Positions 37,281 through 45,548 of a stretch of DNA of 64,000 nt are shown here, piece after piece. Below the pieces are notes generated by a model that worked only from the letters and a program-made list of their open reading frames with translations, was not told the origin of the DNA and did not search any database. Origin of the DNA: Nitrospira sp. (GTDB taxonomy: Bacteria > Nitrospirota > Nitrospiria > Nitrospirales > Nitrospiraceae); NCBI GenBank assembly GCA_029865225.1, contig JAOUHJ010000010.1:1-64000 (forward strand), given 5' to 3'. A program made the position numbers and the translations under genes. Position 1 is the first letter of the stretch. Each line of letters opens with the position of its first letter.

Positions 37281-38093
37281 ATGATGCGGATTCTACAACT
37301 CCTCATCGTGTTGTGCGTCCTATGTGACCCGCTACTTGTTCCAGCCCAGTTAGAGCGTCTGAAGAAATTCAAGCATGCCGGTTCAGTCGTCACCGACACA
37401 CCAATGATCGAGATCCCGGCTGGAGAATTCCTCATGGGGCTAGATGGGGTTCAGGCGCTGGAGGATGAGCGACCAGCACATCGCATCTGGCTCGATACCG
37501 TTGCCATCGATCAATACGAGGTCACGACGACGCAATATGCGGAGTTCATCAACACCGTAAAGCGAGAGCTTCCTTGGCAATGGGAAGCTGTGGAACCGTC
37601 TCGTCACGGTGATCGACCGGTCATCGGCGTGAGCTGGCACGATGCCGAGGCCTATTGCCGGTGGAAGGACAAACGACTCCCGACCGAAGCCGAATGGGAA
37701 AAAGCGGCGCGTGGTACGGATGGTCGATTCTATCCCTGGGGCAACCAGGCGCCAACGAACCAACGTGCCAACTTTGCGCTGGGGGCTCGGTTCAGCTATG
37801 ACCATGTGCTTTCGCCGGTGCAATCACATCCTCAGGGCGCGAGCCCGTTTGGCCTCCATCATATGGCGGGGAATGTCTATGAATGGGTGCAGGACTGGTA
37901 TGCGATCGACTATTACGACAGCTCACCGGATCGAAACCCAAGTGGGCCCGTACAGGGTCAATTCAAGGTGGTGCGCGGCGGTTCTTGGTCGGATCTGCCG
38001 AAGTATCTCCTCACCTATGGACGATTCAAACTCCCTCCAGATACCCGCAATAGCTATACGGGGTTTCGCTGTGCAAGATCCATCGCTCAATAG
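37281..38093 (+). CDS. Secreted formylglycine-generating-enzyme-like (SUMF1) domain protein
   Basis: A 270-residue protein with an N-terminal signal sequence (MMRILQLLIVLCVLCDPLLVPAQ without a lipobox Cys at the cleavage point) and a full SUMF1/FGE-sulfatase domain: MIEIPAGEFLMGLD, DQYEVTTTQYAEFIN, RPVIGVSWHDAEAYCRWK, RLPTEAEWEKAARG, GNVYEWVQDWY, VVRGGSWSD and TGFRCARS. True sulfatase-modifying enzymes need two cysteines near the C-terminus; here only the Cys of GFRCA is present, so formylglycine generation is unlikely. Such proteins often serve other oxidising or binding roles. Confidence 0.88.
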   Translation: MMRILQLLIVLCVLCDPLLVPAQLERLKKFKHAGSVVTDTPMIEIPAGEFLMGLDGVQALEDERPAHRIWLDTVAIDQYEVTTTQYAEFINTVKRELPWQWEAVEPSRHGDRPVIGVSWHDAEAYCRWKDKRLPTEAEWEKAARGTDGRFYPWGNQAPTNQRANFALGARFSYDHVLSPVQSHPQGASPFGLHHMAGNVYEWVQDWYAIDYYDSSPDRNPSGPVQGQFKVVRGGSWSDLPKYLLTYGRFKLPPDTRNSYTGFRCARSIAQ

Positions 38094-38151
38094 CTACTGG
38101 TCAGAGACATGACAGGGTTTCAGGTGCCGGTGTCGTGGTTGCGACCTGAAC

Positions 38152-38487
38152 TCAGGGCTTTGCCGAGGTTGAGGCATCGCTAAGTTGTGGGGCATTCGAA
38201 GGGAGTCTGTCTTTGGGTTGGGTAGCCGTCAAGGGCGGCACCATTGGTCTCTTCACCAGCTTGTGACGGAATGAGGATGGTGGCGTTGAGGGTAAACCCG
38301 AGTTTTGATCCGGTCGGGAGTGGCGGTTGGCTGAATCAAGTGTCACGGGTGGCCTGGGCTGGAATGTAGGTCGATGAATCAAGCTATGGCGGCCACTCTT
38401 TACTGTTTCGGCACTCACGATGCTTGCGCACAACACGAGAGTGACCGTCGTCACCGAGCTGATGCAGATGTGCTTAGAATGAAGCAT
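38152..38487 (-). CDS. Small secreted protein, Pro/Ser-rich, unknown
   Basis: A frame of 111 residues with an apparent signal peptide (HICISSVTTVTLVLCASIVSA followed by ET) and a mature part of low complexity, rich in Pro, Ser and Arg (RPTFQPRPPVTLDS, STPPSSFRHKLVKRP). ATG 38487 has AGGA about nine bases upstream. Signal peptide and ribosome site support a real gene; the composition gives no function. It converges on the FGE-like gene. Confidence 0.45.
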   Translation of the reverse strand: MLHSKHICISSVTTVTLVLCASIVSAETVKSGRHSLIHRPTFQPRPPVTLDSANRHSRPDQNSGLPSTPPSSFRHKLVKRPMVPPLTATQPKDRLPSNAPQLSDASTSAKP

Positions 38488-38853
38488 TGTGATCATGTCC
38501 TGTGGATCAGCTTAAACGCGAGATCACGGTAGTACGCAACCGGTATGCCAAAGAGGAAGAAGGGGCTTGGTACGGGGACACCGTCTCATAACGTCGCATT
38601 GAGCCAGGTTTCTGTCGGATAGTGAAGGTGCACTGAATGGTTGGGAGGGTGGGATTGTACCAAAAGCAATCCTGGGGTGGACCACTACGAACACGGGACA
38701 GTCCGTGTAAACGCGACGTGGGAGCCAGTTTGAATGGGGTTCGAATCCCGAAATTATAGAAACTCGTTGTTTGATTTTGAGAAAGGTTCTAGTCATACTC
38801 CACCGGCAATTCTCGGTGGCGGGCGTGTGATCGGCCTTATCCAGGTTTAGACT
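38488..38853. other. Intergenic region between the small secreted protein and the UspA-kinase fusion
   Basis: About 365 bases. A six-base hairpin, CCACCG/CGGTGG, lies at 38800-38819, 35 bases before the fusion gene start. A minus-strand frame (to 38949) overlaps the fusion gene and looks like a shadow. No RNA gene or repeat is recognised. Confidence 0.4.
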
Positions 38854-40938
38854 ATGAACGATCAGCCTCAGGACCACACCATACGGCGTGTCATGGTTGG
38901 CACCGACCGCTCCAAGACAGCGGATCAGGCGGTTCGCTGGGCTGCGCAATTCGCTAAACGCTACGATGCGGACCTGTTCGTGGTCCAGGTCATTGTGTCA
39001 CAGCACCCGTCAACCACCGAATTTGGCGCAGCGGAACACACCCGGGCTGCAGCTGCGAGGCATGAGTTGACAGATTTTGTCCGGCAGCTTGTTGGGGAGC
39101 GCGGACATGCGTTCGTCGTCATGGATGATGACCCGGCGTTGGCCATCGTCCGCGCCGCTGAGCAAGAAACCATCGATGTCTTGGTGGTGGGGAATTATGG
39201 CATGGCGGGGAGAAAAGAGTTTTTACTCGGCAACGTCCCGAACCGAATCAGTCACAACTCCCGTTGTACTGTGATCATTGTAAATACTCAGCTCTTAGTC
39301 GATGGGCTCACTGCGGAGTCTATACCAGTCAGTTCCTCTCAACCTGAAGTCCACGTCGTTGAGCCTCACCTCGGTGCGCGGACAGTCAAAATTGCTGGCG
39401 TGGTAGCCAAATATGGTATCCAGGAATTCTTCAGCCAACCTGCTCAATCGGATGTCGCGACACGTCGTGAACAAGCCAAACGTCTCCGCGCTGCGCTGGA
39501 AGAATTGGGTCCCACCTTTTCGAAGCTTGGGCAGGTGTTGTCGACTCGTCCGGATCTTCTTCCTCCGGAATACATCGAGGAACTGGCGATGTTACAGAGT
39601 CACGTTCCTCCGATGCCCGAACGTGAAGTGGTGCGTGTGGCTGAGCAGGAATTGCGAGTGCCGTGGGAGGATGTCTTCGAGTCTATTGACCCGAAGCCGC
39701 TTGCTGCCGGGACCATCGCACAAGTTCATCGGGCGACACTTGAAAGCGGTGATCGAGTGGTCGTGAAGGTTCAGCGGCCTACGGCACGAACGGAAATTGA
39801 ACAGGATCTGGCCCTCCTGGAGATGTTTGCCCAGAAAGTCGGTAAACGTCCCGCGCTGAATCAAGTGGTGGATATGGAAGCGGTGTTCAAGCACCTCTCG
39901 ACGTCGCTTCAGCGTGAACTCGATTTCCGTCAGGAGATTGAGAACATCAGCCGAATGCAGGTGATGCTTGCAGACTATGATCGCTTGGCGGTCCCGTCCG
40001 TGTATCGAGAGCTGTCGACCGGCCGACTGTTGGTGATGGAAGAGATTCAGGGTGTGCAAATTTCCCAGGCGCCGGACGGTCCGGAGCGCGTTGAAGCCGC
40101 CCGCCAGCTTCTGGAAAGTTTCTATAAACAGATCATCGTCGAGGGGTTTTTTCATGCCGATCCTCATCCCGGCAACCTCATGTGGTGGAAGGACCGGATC
40201 TATCTCCTGGATTTCGGTATGGTTGGGGCGGTGGATGCGAATGTGCGTGAGCACCTGTTGTTACTCCTGATGGCGTTGTGGAAAGAAGATACGGTGTTCC
40301 TGAGCGACATCATTCTGATGATGGCCGGGTCGCTTGATCGGAGCGATTTAGATGTACCGCAGTTTCAACGTGAAATAGGCGACCTGCTCTCGAGATACCG
40401 CAAGACAGTTCTGGCGGACATGCAGATCGGACCGCTTCTTCAAGAAATGAGTGCGATCGGGGTTCGGCACGGAGTGCCACTGCCGGCGTCGTTGACGCTT
40501 GCGGCCAAGGCGCTTGCGCAGGTCCAACTTGCGACGGCGCAACTGGATCCCAAGCTCGATCCGTATGATGTGGCGGGAAAGTTTTTGATGCGATCGATGC
40601 TGAAGCGTGTGAGCGCTACCCTGGATCCCAGAGCGTTGGTGTATCAATCGCAGAAGTTGAAAGTGCGAGCAGAGCGGGTCGTCGAAGCGATAGAACACCT
40701 CATCGGCGCCCGTCCAGGTCAGAAGCTCGTCGTCAATTTTAAGGCCAACTCACTCGAGGATACGGTTCGCCGTGCCGGTCGGCGTCTGGCAGTGGGTCTG
40801 ACCGCTACCGCAAGCATTGTTGCCAGTGGACTCACGGCGACTTCAGCCACAACTGCGGATTGGGTCCCGGTCTCGTTCGGGATCGTCGCCGGACTGCTGA
40901 TTGTTGGATTGGTTCTCGATCTGATGCGCGGACGGTAA
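38854..40938 (+). CDS. Universal stress protein (UspA) domain fused to an ABC1/UbiB-type kinase
   Basis: A 694-residue fusion. Residues 10-148 are a UspA domain: RRVMVGTDRSKTADQAVRWA, DVLVVGNYGMAGRKEFLLGNV (nucleotide-loop G-x2-G-x9-G) and CTVIIV. Residues 170-600 are an ABC1/UbiB atypical kinase: the KxGQ motif in PTFSKLGQVLSTRPDLLP, the Ala-rich loop in KPLAAGTIAQVHRATL, VVVKVQRP (Lys), EGFFHADPHPGNLMW and YLLDFGMVG. Two hydrophobic helices end the protein (about 645-690). UbiB-type proteins support quinone synthesis or lipid transport. A stress-sensing nucleotide domain in front of such a kinase is unusual; I infer that the UspA part senses ATP or AMP. Confidence 0.9.
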   Translation: MNDQPQDHTIRRVMVGTDRSKTADQAVRWAAQFAKRYDADLFVVQVIVSQHPSTTEFGAAEHTRAAAARHELTDFVRQLVGERGHAFVVMDDDPALAIVRAAEQETIDVLVVGNYGMAGRKEFLLGNVPNRISHNSRCTVIIVNTQLLVDGLTAESIPVSSSQPEVHVVEPHLGARTVKIAGVVAKYGIQEFFSQPAQSDVATRREQAKRLRAALEELGPTFSKLGQVLSTRPDLLPPEYIEELAMLQSHVPPMPEREVVRVAEQELRVPWEDVFESIDPKPLAAGTIAQVHRATLESGDRVVVKVQRPTARTEIEQDLALLEMFAQKVGKRPALNQVVDMEAVFKHLSTSLQRELDFRQEIENISRMQVMLADYDRLAVPSVYRELSTGRLLVMEEIQGVQISQAPDGPERVEAARQLLESFYKQIIVEGFFHADPHPGNLMWWKDRIYLLDFGMVGAVDANVREHLLLLLMALWKEDTVFLSDIILMMAGSLDRSDLDVPQFQREIGDLLSRYRKTVLADMQIGPLLQEMSAIGVRHGVPLPASLTLAAKALAQVQLATAQLDPKLDPYDVAGKFLMRSMLKRVSATLDPRALVYQSQKLKVRAERVVEAIEHLIGARPGQKLVVNFKANSLEDTVRRAGRRLAVGLTATASIVASGLTATSATTADWVPVSFGIVAGLLIVGLVLDLMRGR

Positions 40939-40942
40939 AACT

Positions 40943-40964
40943 CAGGTGGTCCAGAAGCCACCTG
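40943..40964 (+). terminator. Hairpin after the UspA-kinase fusion
   Basis: CAGGTGG and CCACCTG pair around an eight-base loop starting five bases after the stop codon. No T run follows, so termination may be inefficient or factor-assisted. Confidence 0.5.
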
Positions 40965-41281
40965 TCAACCTCACCGCTTCGTCCCACTTTTTTTGAGCGA
41001 GCGTAGGATCATTCGCTCAAGCAGGTAAGCAAACACCGACATCCCGAAGGATATCAGCGAACTTTCAAGCCGGTGTACAAAAGACCGAGACTTCAGCACA
41101 CTGCTCATGGCGAGGCCATTATCACTGATGGACCCATTACCTGCAAGAGGGTATTCAGCCTTACGATGTCCTGTGTTTGACGGCTCGCCGTTCATTGACA
41201 GTTCTGCTGGGCGTTCTGCTTGACCATCGGGAACAGCTCTTTTGGCATTGCCAACCATTCCCAGGGGAAACCTACTGGGGG
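40965..41281. other. Intergenic region with possible decayed coding sequence
   Basis: About 315 bases between the fusion gene hairpin and the debris at 41282. A minus-strand frame ends in VFAYLLERMILRSLKKSG, faintly like the C-terminal helix of cyclic-nucleotide-domain proteins, but the resemblance is too weak to name. Otherwise nothing is recognised. Confidence 0.3.
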
Positions 41282-41363
41282 GTGCCACGGCGTATGTCTC
41301 GCAACAGCCGTTCGACGATCAACCTCATGAAAAAGAAACCGAGTTTTGGATTCTGGTAGTACA
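41282..41363 (-). pseudogene. Remnant of the cyclic-nucleotide-domain gene 3' end
   Basis: About 80 bases here match 41458-41540, the 3' end of the cyclic-nucleotide-domain gene, in the same orientation and with roughly four in five bases identical. Shared blocks include CCGTTCGAC, CATGAAAAAGAA and GGATTCTGGTAGTACAG. The encoded part corresponds to YYQNPKLGFFFMRLIVERLL. The remnant joins directly to a fragment of another gene at 41364. Confidence 0.8.
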
Positions 41364-41396
41364 GCCGGTGATACCTTCAAAGTAACGTCTCGCTGA
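41364..41396 (+). pseudogene. Remnant of the SH3-like lipoprotein 3' end
   Basis: This stretch reads AGDTFKVTSR followed by a stop, ten residues that match the C-terminus of the lipoprotein at 31558-31911 (AGDTFKVVSR and stop) with one change. It abuts the cyclic-nucleotide-domain remnant without a gap, forming a junction of two unrelated gene ends in opposite orientation. Confidence 0.65.
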
Positions 41397-41431
41397 GAAA
41401 CAGGGCATGGATGCCGTGAGGTACCGTGCAA

Positions 41432-42079
41432 CTACTTTTCCTCCTCGATCTCAACCGCGCCACGCTTCACATCACGCAGCAACCGTTCGACAATCAACCG
41501 CATGAAAAAGAAGCCCAGCTTCGGATTCTGGTAGTACAGGTGATAAATCATCTCGTCCGTCATCTCGTATAACTCGCAGTCGGTATCGCAGATCACGGTC
41601 ATCGTGCGCGCCCGCTCTGCGGAGAACAGCCCGATCTCGCCGATCAACTCACCGGCCTCGATGTAGTGGCCAACTTCCTGAAGCTTGAGGCGTCCCGCCG
41701 CCACGTAGAGAATCTCGTGAGCCCTGTCACCTCTTCTGAAAAGCACTTCACCGGCTTTGTGTTTCCTGAGATGCATATGCGGCAACAGCCATTCCGAAAT
41801 GGGCGAAGCCACGGTGGCCTGTTCGATTTGCTTTGTCAGTCGGAGGATTTCACTCAGCCGTTTGGCATTCACCGGTAACAGGATCGCGTTCAAAATGTTT
41901 TCCGGCATCCTGACCATCTCCATGATGTCGAAATGCGCGTGCAGTAGACCGAAGATGAGGAATAAGACATTGCTAGCCAAGGCCAGTACCCGCAGAGACA
42001 CCATGTCTTTCTGATAGTGACTGGCAAGATAAAACGCACCGCCGAGAAAACCGATGGCTGTGGTGATATCAAAGTGCAT
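41432..42079 (-). CDS. Membrane-anchored cyclic-nucleotide-binding protein
   Basis: A 215-residue protein: two N-terminal membrane helices (about 5-20, ITTAIGFLGGAFYLA, and 28-48, VLALASNVLFLIFGLLHAHF), a linker with NAILLPVNAKRLSEILRLTKQIE, then a cyclic-nucleotide-binding fold (about 95-200: HKAGEVLFRRGDRAHEILYVAAG, AGELIGEIGLFSAERARTMTVIC). The phosphate-binding cassette GEIGLFSAERART is well kept, so binding of cAMP or cGMP is likely. A helix after the domain could pass the signal on. It diverges from the CHASE2 cyclase gene across 563 bases; a product-sensor pair is plausible. Confidence 0.85.
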   Translation of the reverse strand: MHFDITTAIGFLGGAFYLASHYQKDMVSLRVLALASNVLFLIFGLLHAHFDIMEMVRMPENILNAILLPVNAKRLSEILRLTKQIEQATVASPISEWLLPHMHLRKHKAGEVLFRRGDRAHEILYVAAGRLKLQEVGHYIEAGELIGEIGLFSAERARTMTVICDTDCELYEMTDEMIYHLYYQNPKLGFFFMRLIVERLLRDVKRGAVEIEEEK

Positions 42080-42642
42080 GGATCGGGGTCTTCCTAGTGA
42101 TGGCCACTGTAATCTGTCCGAGTGGCCGTCGGGACATCGCTGCTGTCATAGTCAGGCTAACTGATGAATTCATGGTACCAGCAGAGACCTTCGTTAAGGT
42201 GCTTGAAGTAAGCCCGCGCCACGTCCAGTAGTATGGAATCATGGATATGTTCGACAACGTATATCGGAAGGGGGCCCTCCCAATTCAAGCGAGGTGAGTT
42301 CGCTTGAACATGCATGCGCAGGAAGTTGTTGAACGAGTCTAACCGGTTTCGCGGCGCCCATGATAGCGCCAATGATGGGAAAAGTGAATCCAACTCTTGC
42401 GCAGTGGCATTGGTTGATGTGGTGGACGTTTGCTCACGACCAGTTGCGCCCAGTAGGCAGTCGGTGGTAAGTACGGAAGCTTTTTCAAGCCGTAGCGGAC
42501 ACAAGATCGCTCGATACGACCTGGAGTCGAACAGTTCCTGTCTGGGCGATCGTTTCCGAGGCATCAGCACCTGCGGACAGCAGATAGGGCATCCTGGCCG
42601 ACCTAAGATGAGTGTTTCAGTAACCGACTCAACTTTGAAGCG
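42080..42642. other. Divergent intergenic region between sensor and CHASE2 cyclase
   Basis: About 560 bases. Frames on both strands exist, including a long minus-strand one that runs into the cyclase gene, but none has a ribosome site or protein-like features. Promoters of two divergent signalling genes must lie here; no clear -35/-10 pair or operator stands out to me. Confidence 0.4.
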
Positions 42643-44898
42643 ATGACGAGAATATTCAAAGCGCTCGCATGGGGCTGTGCAGTCGGGCTCATGGGGCTCG
42701 TCCTCAGCTTCACGCACATGGCGAGAAGTTTTGAGGAGGATCTTGGTCTCGATCTTTTCTTCAAGTTGAGAGGTATTCAACAACCGCCCACGGAAGCCGT
42801 CGTCGTCAGTATCGACAGAGACTCTGCAGAAAACCTCACAATCCCGGACAACCCTGACAAGTGGCCTCGCTCTGTTCATGCGAGACTTGTCGACACTCTC
42901 GAGCGAGCAGGCGCCAAGGCCATTACCTTCGACGTGCATTTTATCGAGCCGAAGGTAACGGAAGACGATCATCTGTTCGAACAGGCGATTCGCCGCGCCG
43001 GGAATGTGGTCCTCGCCGACGCCATGAGGGCGAAGGATATTCCGACTTCATCGGCTGGGAATGATGTATCCGACACCACCACCATCGTGAAGCTCACCAA
43101 GCCGTTTGAGCCGTTCGCGCAGGCGGCAACGGGAACGGCGCCATTCGTCCTACCCAGGATTCCATTCAAGGTGAATCAGTATTGGACGTTCCAGCAGGGA
43201 GCTGGTGATGTTCCGACTTTTCCGGTCGCGGCATTGCAGCTGTACGGGTGGGAGGAGTTCGGAGATTTGGTGCAGTTGGTGAAACAGGTTACCCCGGCCT
43301 ATGCGGAAAGAGTGCCTGCCGATGTTGAGAAGGAGCGGATCACACGGGGACTTGTAGGGATGATCCGTGACCTGCGAGACCTCTTTGAAGGAGATCCGTT
43401 GCTGGGCGGGAAGGTGCGTGAGGAATTAGAGCGGTCGGGTCTGCGCGCGAAGGACGAGGACCGGTATCGTCGGCTGAAGGCATTGATCAATATCTACGGG
43501 GGAGAAGCCAGCCGGTATATCAACTTCTATGGGCCGCCCGGCACGATTCCCACGATCCCTTATCATCAGGCGCTGCAGATTGGAACGGAGTCAGGACCAG
43601 CTTTCGATGTTGTGAAGGGGAGAGCGGTTTTTGTCGGCCTTTCGGAGGTTCTGCTCGCAGAACGAAAGGACAGCTTTTACACCGTGTTCTCGCAGGGAAA
43701 CGGGGTATTCATCGGCGGAGTGGAAATCGCCGCAAGCGCCTTTCTGAACATTCTCGATGACGCGACGATCGTGCCGATCAGCTTGCCGGCTCATATCGGG
43801 CTGTTGCTGTCTTGGGGGATTATCGTCGGAGTGCTCTGCCGGCTGCTCCCCATCAGCATGGCCGCCGGGGCGATGTTCGGTATTGCCGGGCTCTATTTGG
43901 CTCTCGCTGCATACCAATTTCAGTCCGGCCAGCAATGGTATCCGCTTGTGCTCCCCCTCCTCGTGCAGTTGCCGATCGGGTTCGGCGGCGCGGTCCTCTG
44001 GAACTATGCCGAATCGGAACGTGAACGCAAGAACATCCGCAACGCGTTCGGTCTCTACTTGCCGAACGATGTCGTTGATCAATTGGCCAAGGACATGGCG
44101 AACATCAAGGGCACGACCCAGGTGGTCTACGGAACCTGCTTGTTTACCGATGCCGGCGACTACACTGCGCTATCAGAGAAGATGACGCCAAAGGACCTCA
44201 GCGATTTCCTGGGCCAGTATTTCGAAGCCCTCTTCCAGCCGGTGCGCAAACATGGTGGTCTGATCGTGGACCTGAAAGGGGATTCGATCTTAGCTATTTG
44301 GAAAGGACCACTCGATGATCCAGCTCTGCGCAAAAGGGCTTGTCTGGCCGCGCTGGAGATGTCCGAGTCCGTGGCCCGGTTTAATCAATCTGTGGCGCCA
44401 TATAGCTTGCCCACACGCATCGGTCTGCATGCTGGTGAATTGACGATCGGGGCGGTCGGAGCTATGGATCACTATGAATATCGGCCGACCGGCGATGTCG
44501 TCAATACGGCCTCACGCGTGGAAGGATTCAACAAGTATGTTGGAACGCAAATCGCCGTGAGCGACGAGGTGATCCAAGGATTGGACGGACTGCTGACCAG
44601 ACAACTTGGGATGTTCCGGCTCAAGGGCAAAGGCAAGCCGCTGGGGCTTCATGAACTGGTGAACCGCTCAGAACAGGTGGACCAGGCACAACGTGAAACC
44701 TGCATGATCTTTGCGGAGGGGTTGACGGCGTTTCGAAATCGTTCCTGGGATGAGGCTCGCGTTGCCTTCCAGCAGTGTATCGACGTGACAGAGAAAGATG
44801 GCCCCTCTCAGTTCTATCTCGCCCTCTGTGAGCAGTATCTCAAGAGTCCCCCTTCAGAAGAACCCTGGGAGGCCGTCGTCACTCTCGAGAAAAAATAG
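42643..44898 (+). CDS. CHASE2-domain membrane adenylate/guanylate cyclase
   Basis: A 751-residue sensor cyclase. An N-terminal helix (about 5-25) is followed by a periplasmic CHASE2 domain (30-370: VVVSIDRDSAENL, WPRSVHARLVDTLERAGAKAITFDVHF, INFYGPPGTIPTIPYHQ, VFVGLSEV). Three helices follow (375-455), then a class III cyclase (about 485-660): GTCLFTDAGDYTALSEKM (first Asp), GLIVDLKGDSILAIW (second Asp), RIGLHAGELTIGAVG and YRPTGDVVNTASRVEG. A TPR-like end closes with YLKSPPSEEPW...EKK. CHASE2 senses an unknown extracytoplasmic signal. In the first motif Ala-Gly replaces the usual Ile/Val-x before Asp-Tyr. The next gene (FecR-TPR-barrel) is on the same strand, 650 bases on. Confidence 0.93.
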   Translation: MTRIFKALAWGCAVGLMGLVLSFTHMARSFEEDLGLDLFFKLRGIQQPPTEAVVVSIDRDSAENLTIPDNPDKWPRSVHARLVDTLERAGAKAITFDVHFIEPKVTEDDHLFEQAIRRAGNVVLADAMRAKDIPTSSAGNDVSDTTTIVKLTKPFEPFAQAATGTAPFVLPRIPFKVNQYWTFQQGAGDVPTFPVAALQLYGWEEFGDLVQLVKQVTPAYAERVPADVEKERITRGLVGMIRDLRDLFEGDPLLGGKVREELERSGLRAKDEDRYRRLKALINIYGGEASRYINFYGPPGTIPTIPYHQALQIGTESGPAFDVVKGRAVFVGLSEVLLAERKDSFYTVFSQGNGVFIGGVEIAASAFLNILDDATIVPISLPAHIGLLLSWGIIVGVLCRLLPISMAAGAMFGIAGLYLALAAYQFQSGQQWYPLVLPLLVQLPIGFGGAVLWNYAESERERKNIRNAFGLYLPNDVVDQLAKDMANIKGTTQVVYGTCLFTDAGDYTALSEKMTPKDLSDFLGQYFEALFQPVRKHGGLIVDLKGDSILAIWKGPLDDPALRKRACLAALEMSESVARFNQSVAPYSLPTRIGLHAGELTIGAVGAMDHYEYRPTGDVVNTASRVEGFNKYVGTQIAVSDEVIQGLDGLLTRQLGMFRLKGKGKPLGLHELVNRSEQVDQAQRETCMIFAEGLTAFRNRSWDEARVAFQQCIDVTEKDGPSQFYLALCEQYLKSPPSEEPWEAVVTLEKK

Positions 44899-45548
44899 CC
44901 TGCCGCGTCACGCGAGACTTGGGGGAGTAGGTGATTGAAACGAATCTATCCTCCGTTGTAAGACCTCAGAGCTACTTCGCCAACCCTCGTAAAAAGGGCG
45001 TCATAGCCAACCACCTTCTGCGGGCCTGAATCGAATCGGATACAGGATCTGTTTAGATACAATAGACCTGTTTCGATACATCAAGATCTTGACGACGATG
45101 GCGGAAACAATTGTGATCGGAAGCTCCCGCCAGTGACTGGTGTGCCCTGTTCGGTCGGTCTATCTAACTGAAAAAGCAGTGCAACCTACTGTCGCAGCAC
45201 TGCATGACTGAACCACTGGGCCTCCAATAGATTGGTCCCGTCTTCCCCCCCCCTCACATTCATTTTTGCATGGGTACACCGTATGCATATTCGTGGAGCA
45301 ACGTGATGTTGCCGTCCTGGCGCAATGGTTGTAATTCGGTTGCCTAATGAAAGTGATGCTGCCGCCTCGTCGTGATGCTTGTAAGTTGGTTGAGTGGCAT
45401 GATAGGGTCCCGCCCCTACATGAGGATTTGTAGGAACCTGGAGAAGTAGTCGAGCCGTCAGAAAGACGACTTGATCAGAGCCCCCCAGAGTACTTACGGC
45501 CGATTCAACAGTGGGACGGTCGTGAAGCGACGAGAAGGGAGGTAGGTG
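44899..45548. other. 650-base intergenic region with hairpin and repeat
   Basis: Between the CHASE2 cyclase and the FecR-TPR gene. A seven-base inverted repeat GCAGTGC/GCACTGC (45176-45203), a run of nine C near 45250, and an imperfect direct repeat at 45302-45401 are seen. No coding frame or known RNA class is recognised. The ribosome site GGGAGG for the next gene lies at its end. Confidence 0.45.
45302..45401. repeat. Imperfect tandem repeat, two units of about 50 bases
   Basis: Units start GTGATGTTGCCG and GTGATGCTGCCG, followed in both by a GTAA-T-GGTTG stretch (GTAATTCGGTTG, GTAAGTTGGTTG). They are 50 bases apart and about two-thirds identical. Role unknown; the distance to the next start codon (about 150 bases) would allow a regulatory function. 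Confidence 0.5.

Noticed and set aside
37281-38093. True formylglycine-generating enzyme
   Set aside because: Only one of the two C-terminal catalytic cysteines is present, so the protein is called SUMF1-like only.
38524-38949. Minus-strand frame of 141 codons
   Set aside because: Overlaps the N-terminus of the UspA domain and has no ribosome site or motif.
42157-42972. Minus-strand frame of 271 codons overlapping the CHASE2 cyclase start
   Set aside because: It runs antisense to a firmly identified gene for over 300 bases, has no ribosome site and no recognisable protein features.
45176-45203. Hairpin GCAGTGC/GCACTGC as a terminator or riboswitch stem
   Set aside because: No T run, 14-base loop, and no surrounding conserved RNA motif; position about 280 bases after the cyclase stop is too far for a simple terminator.
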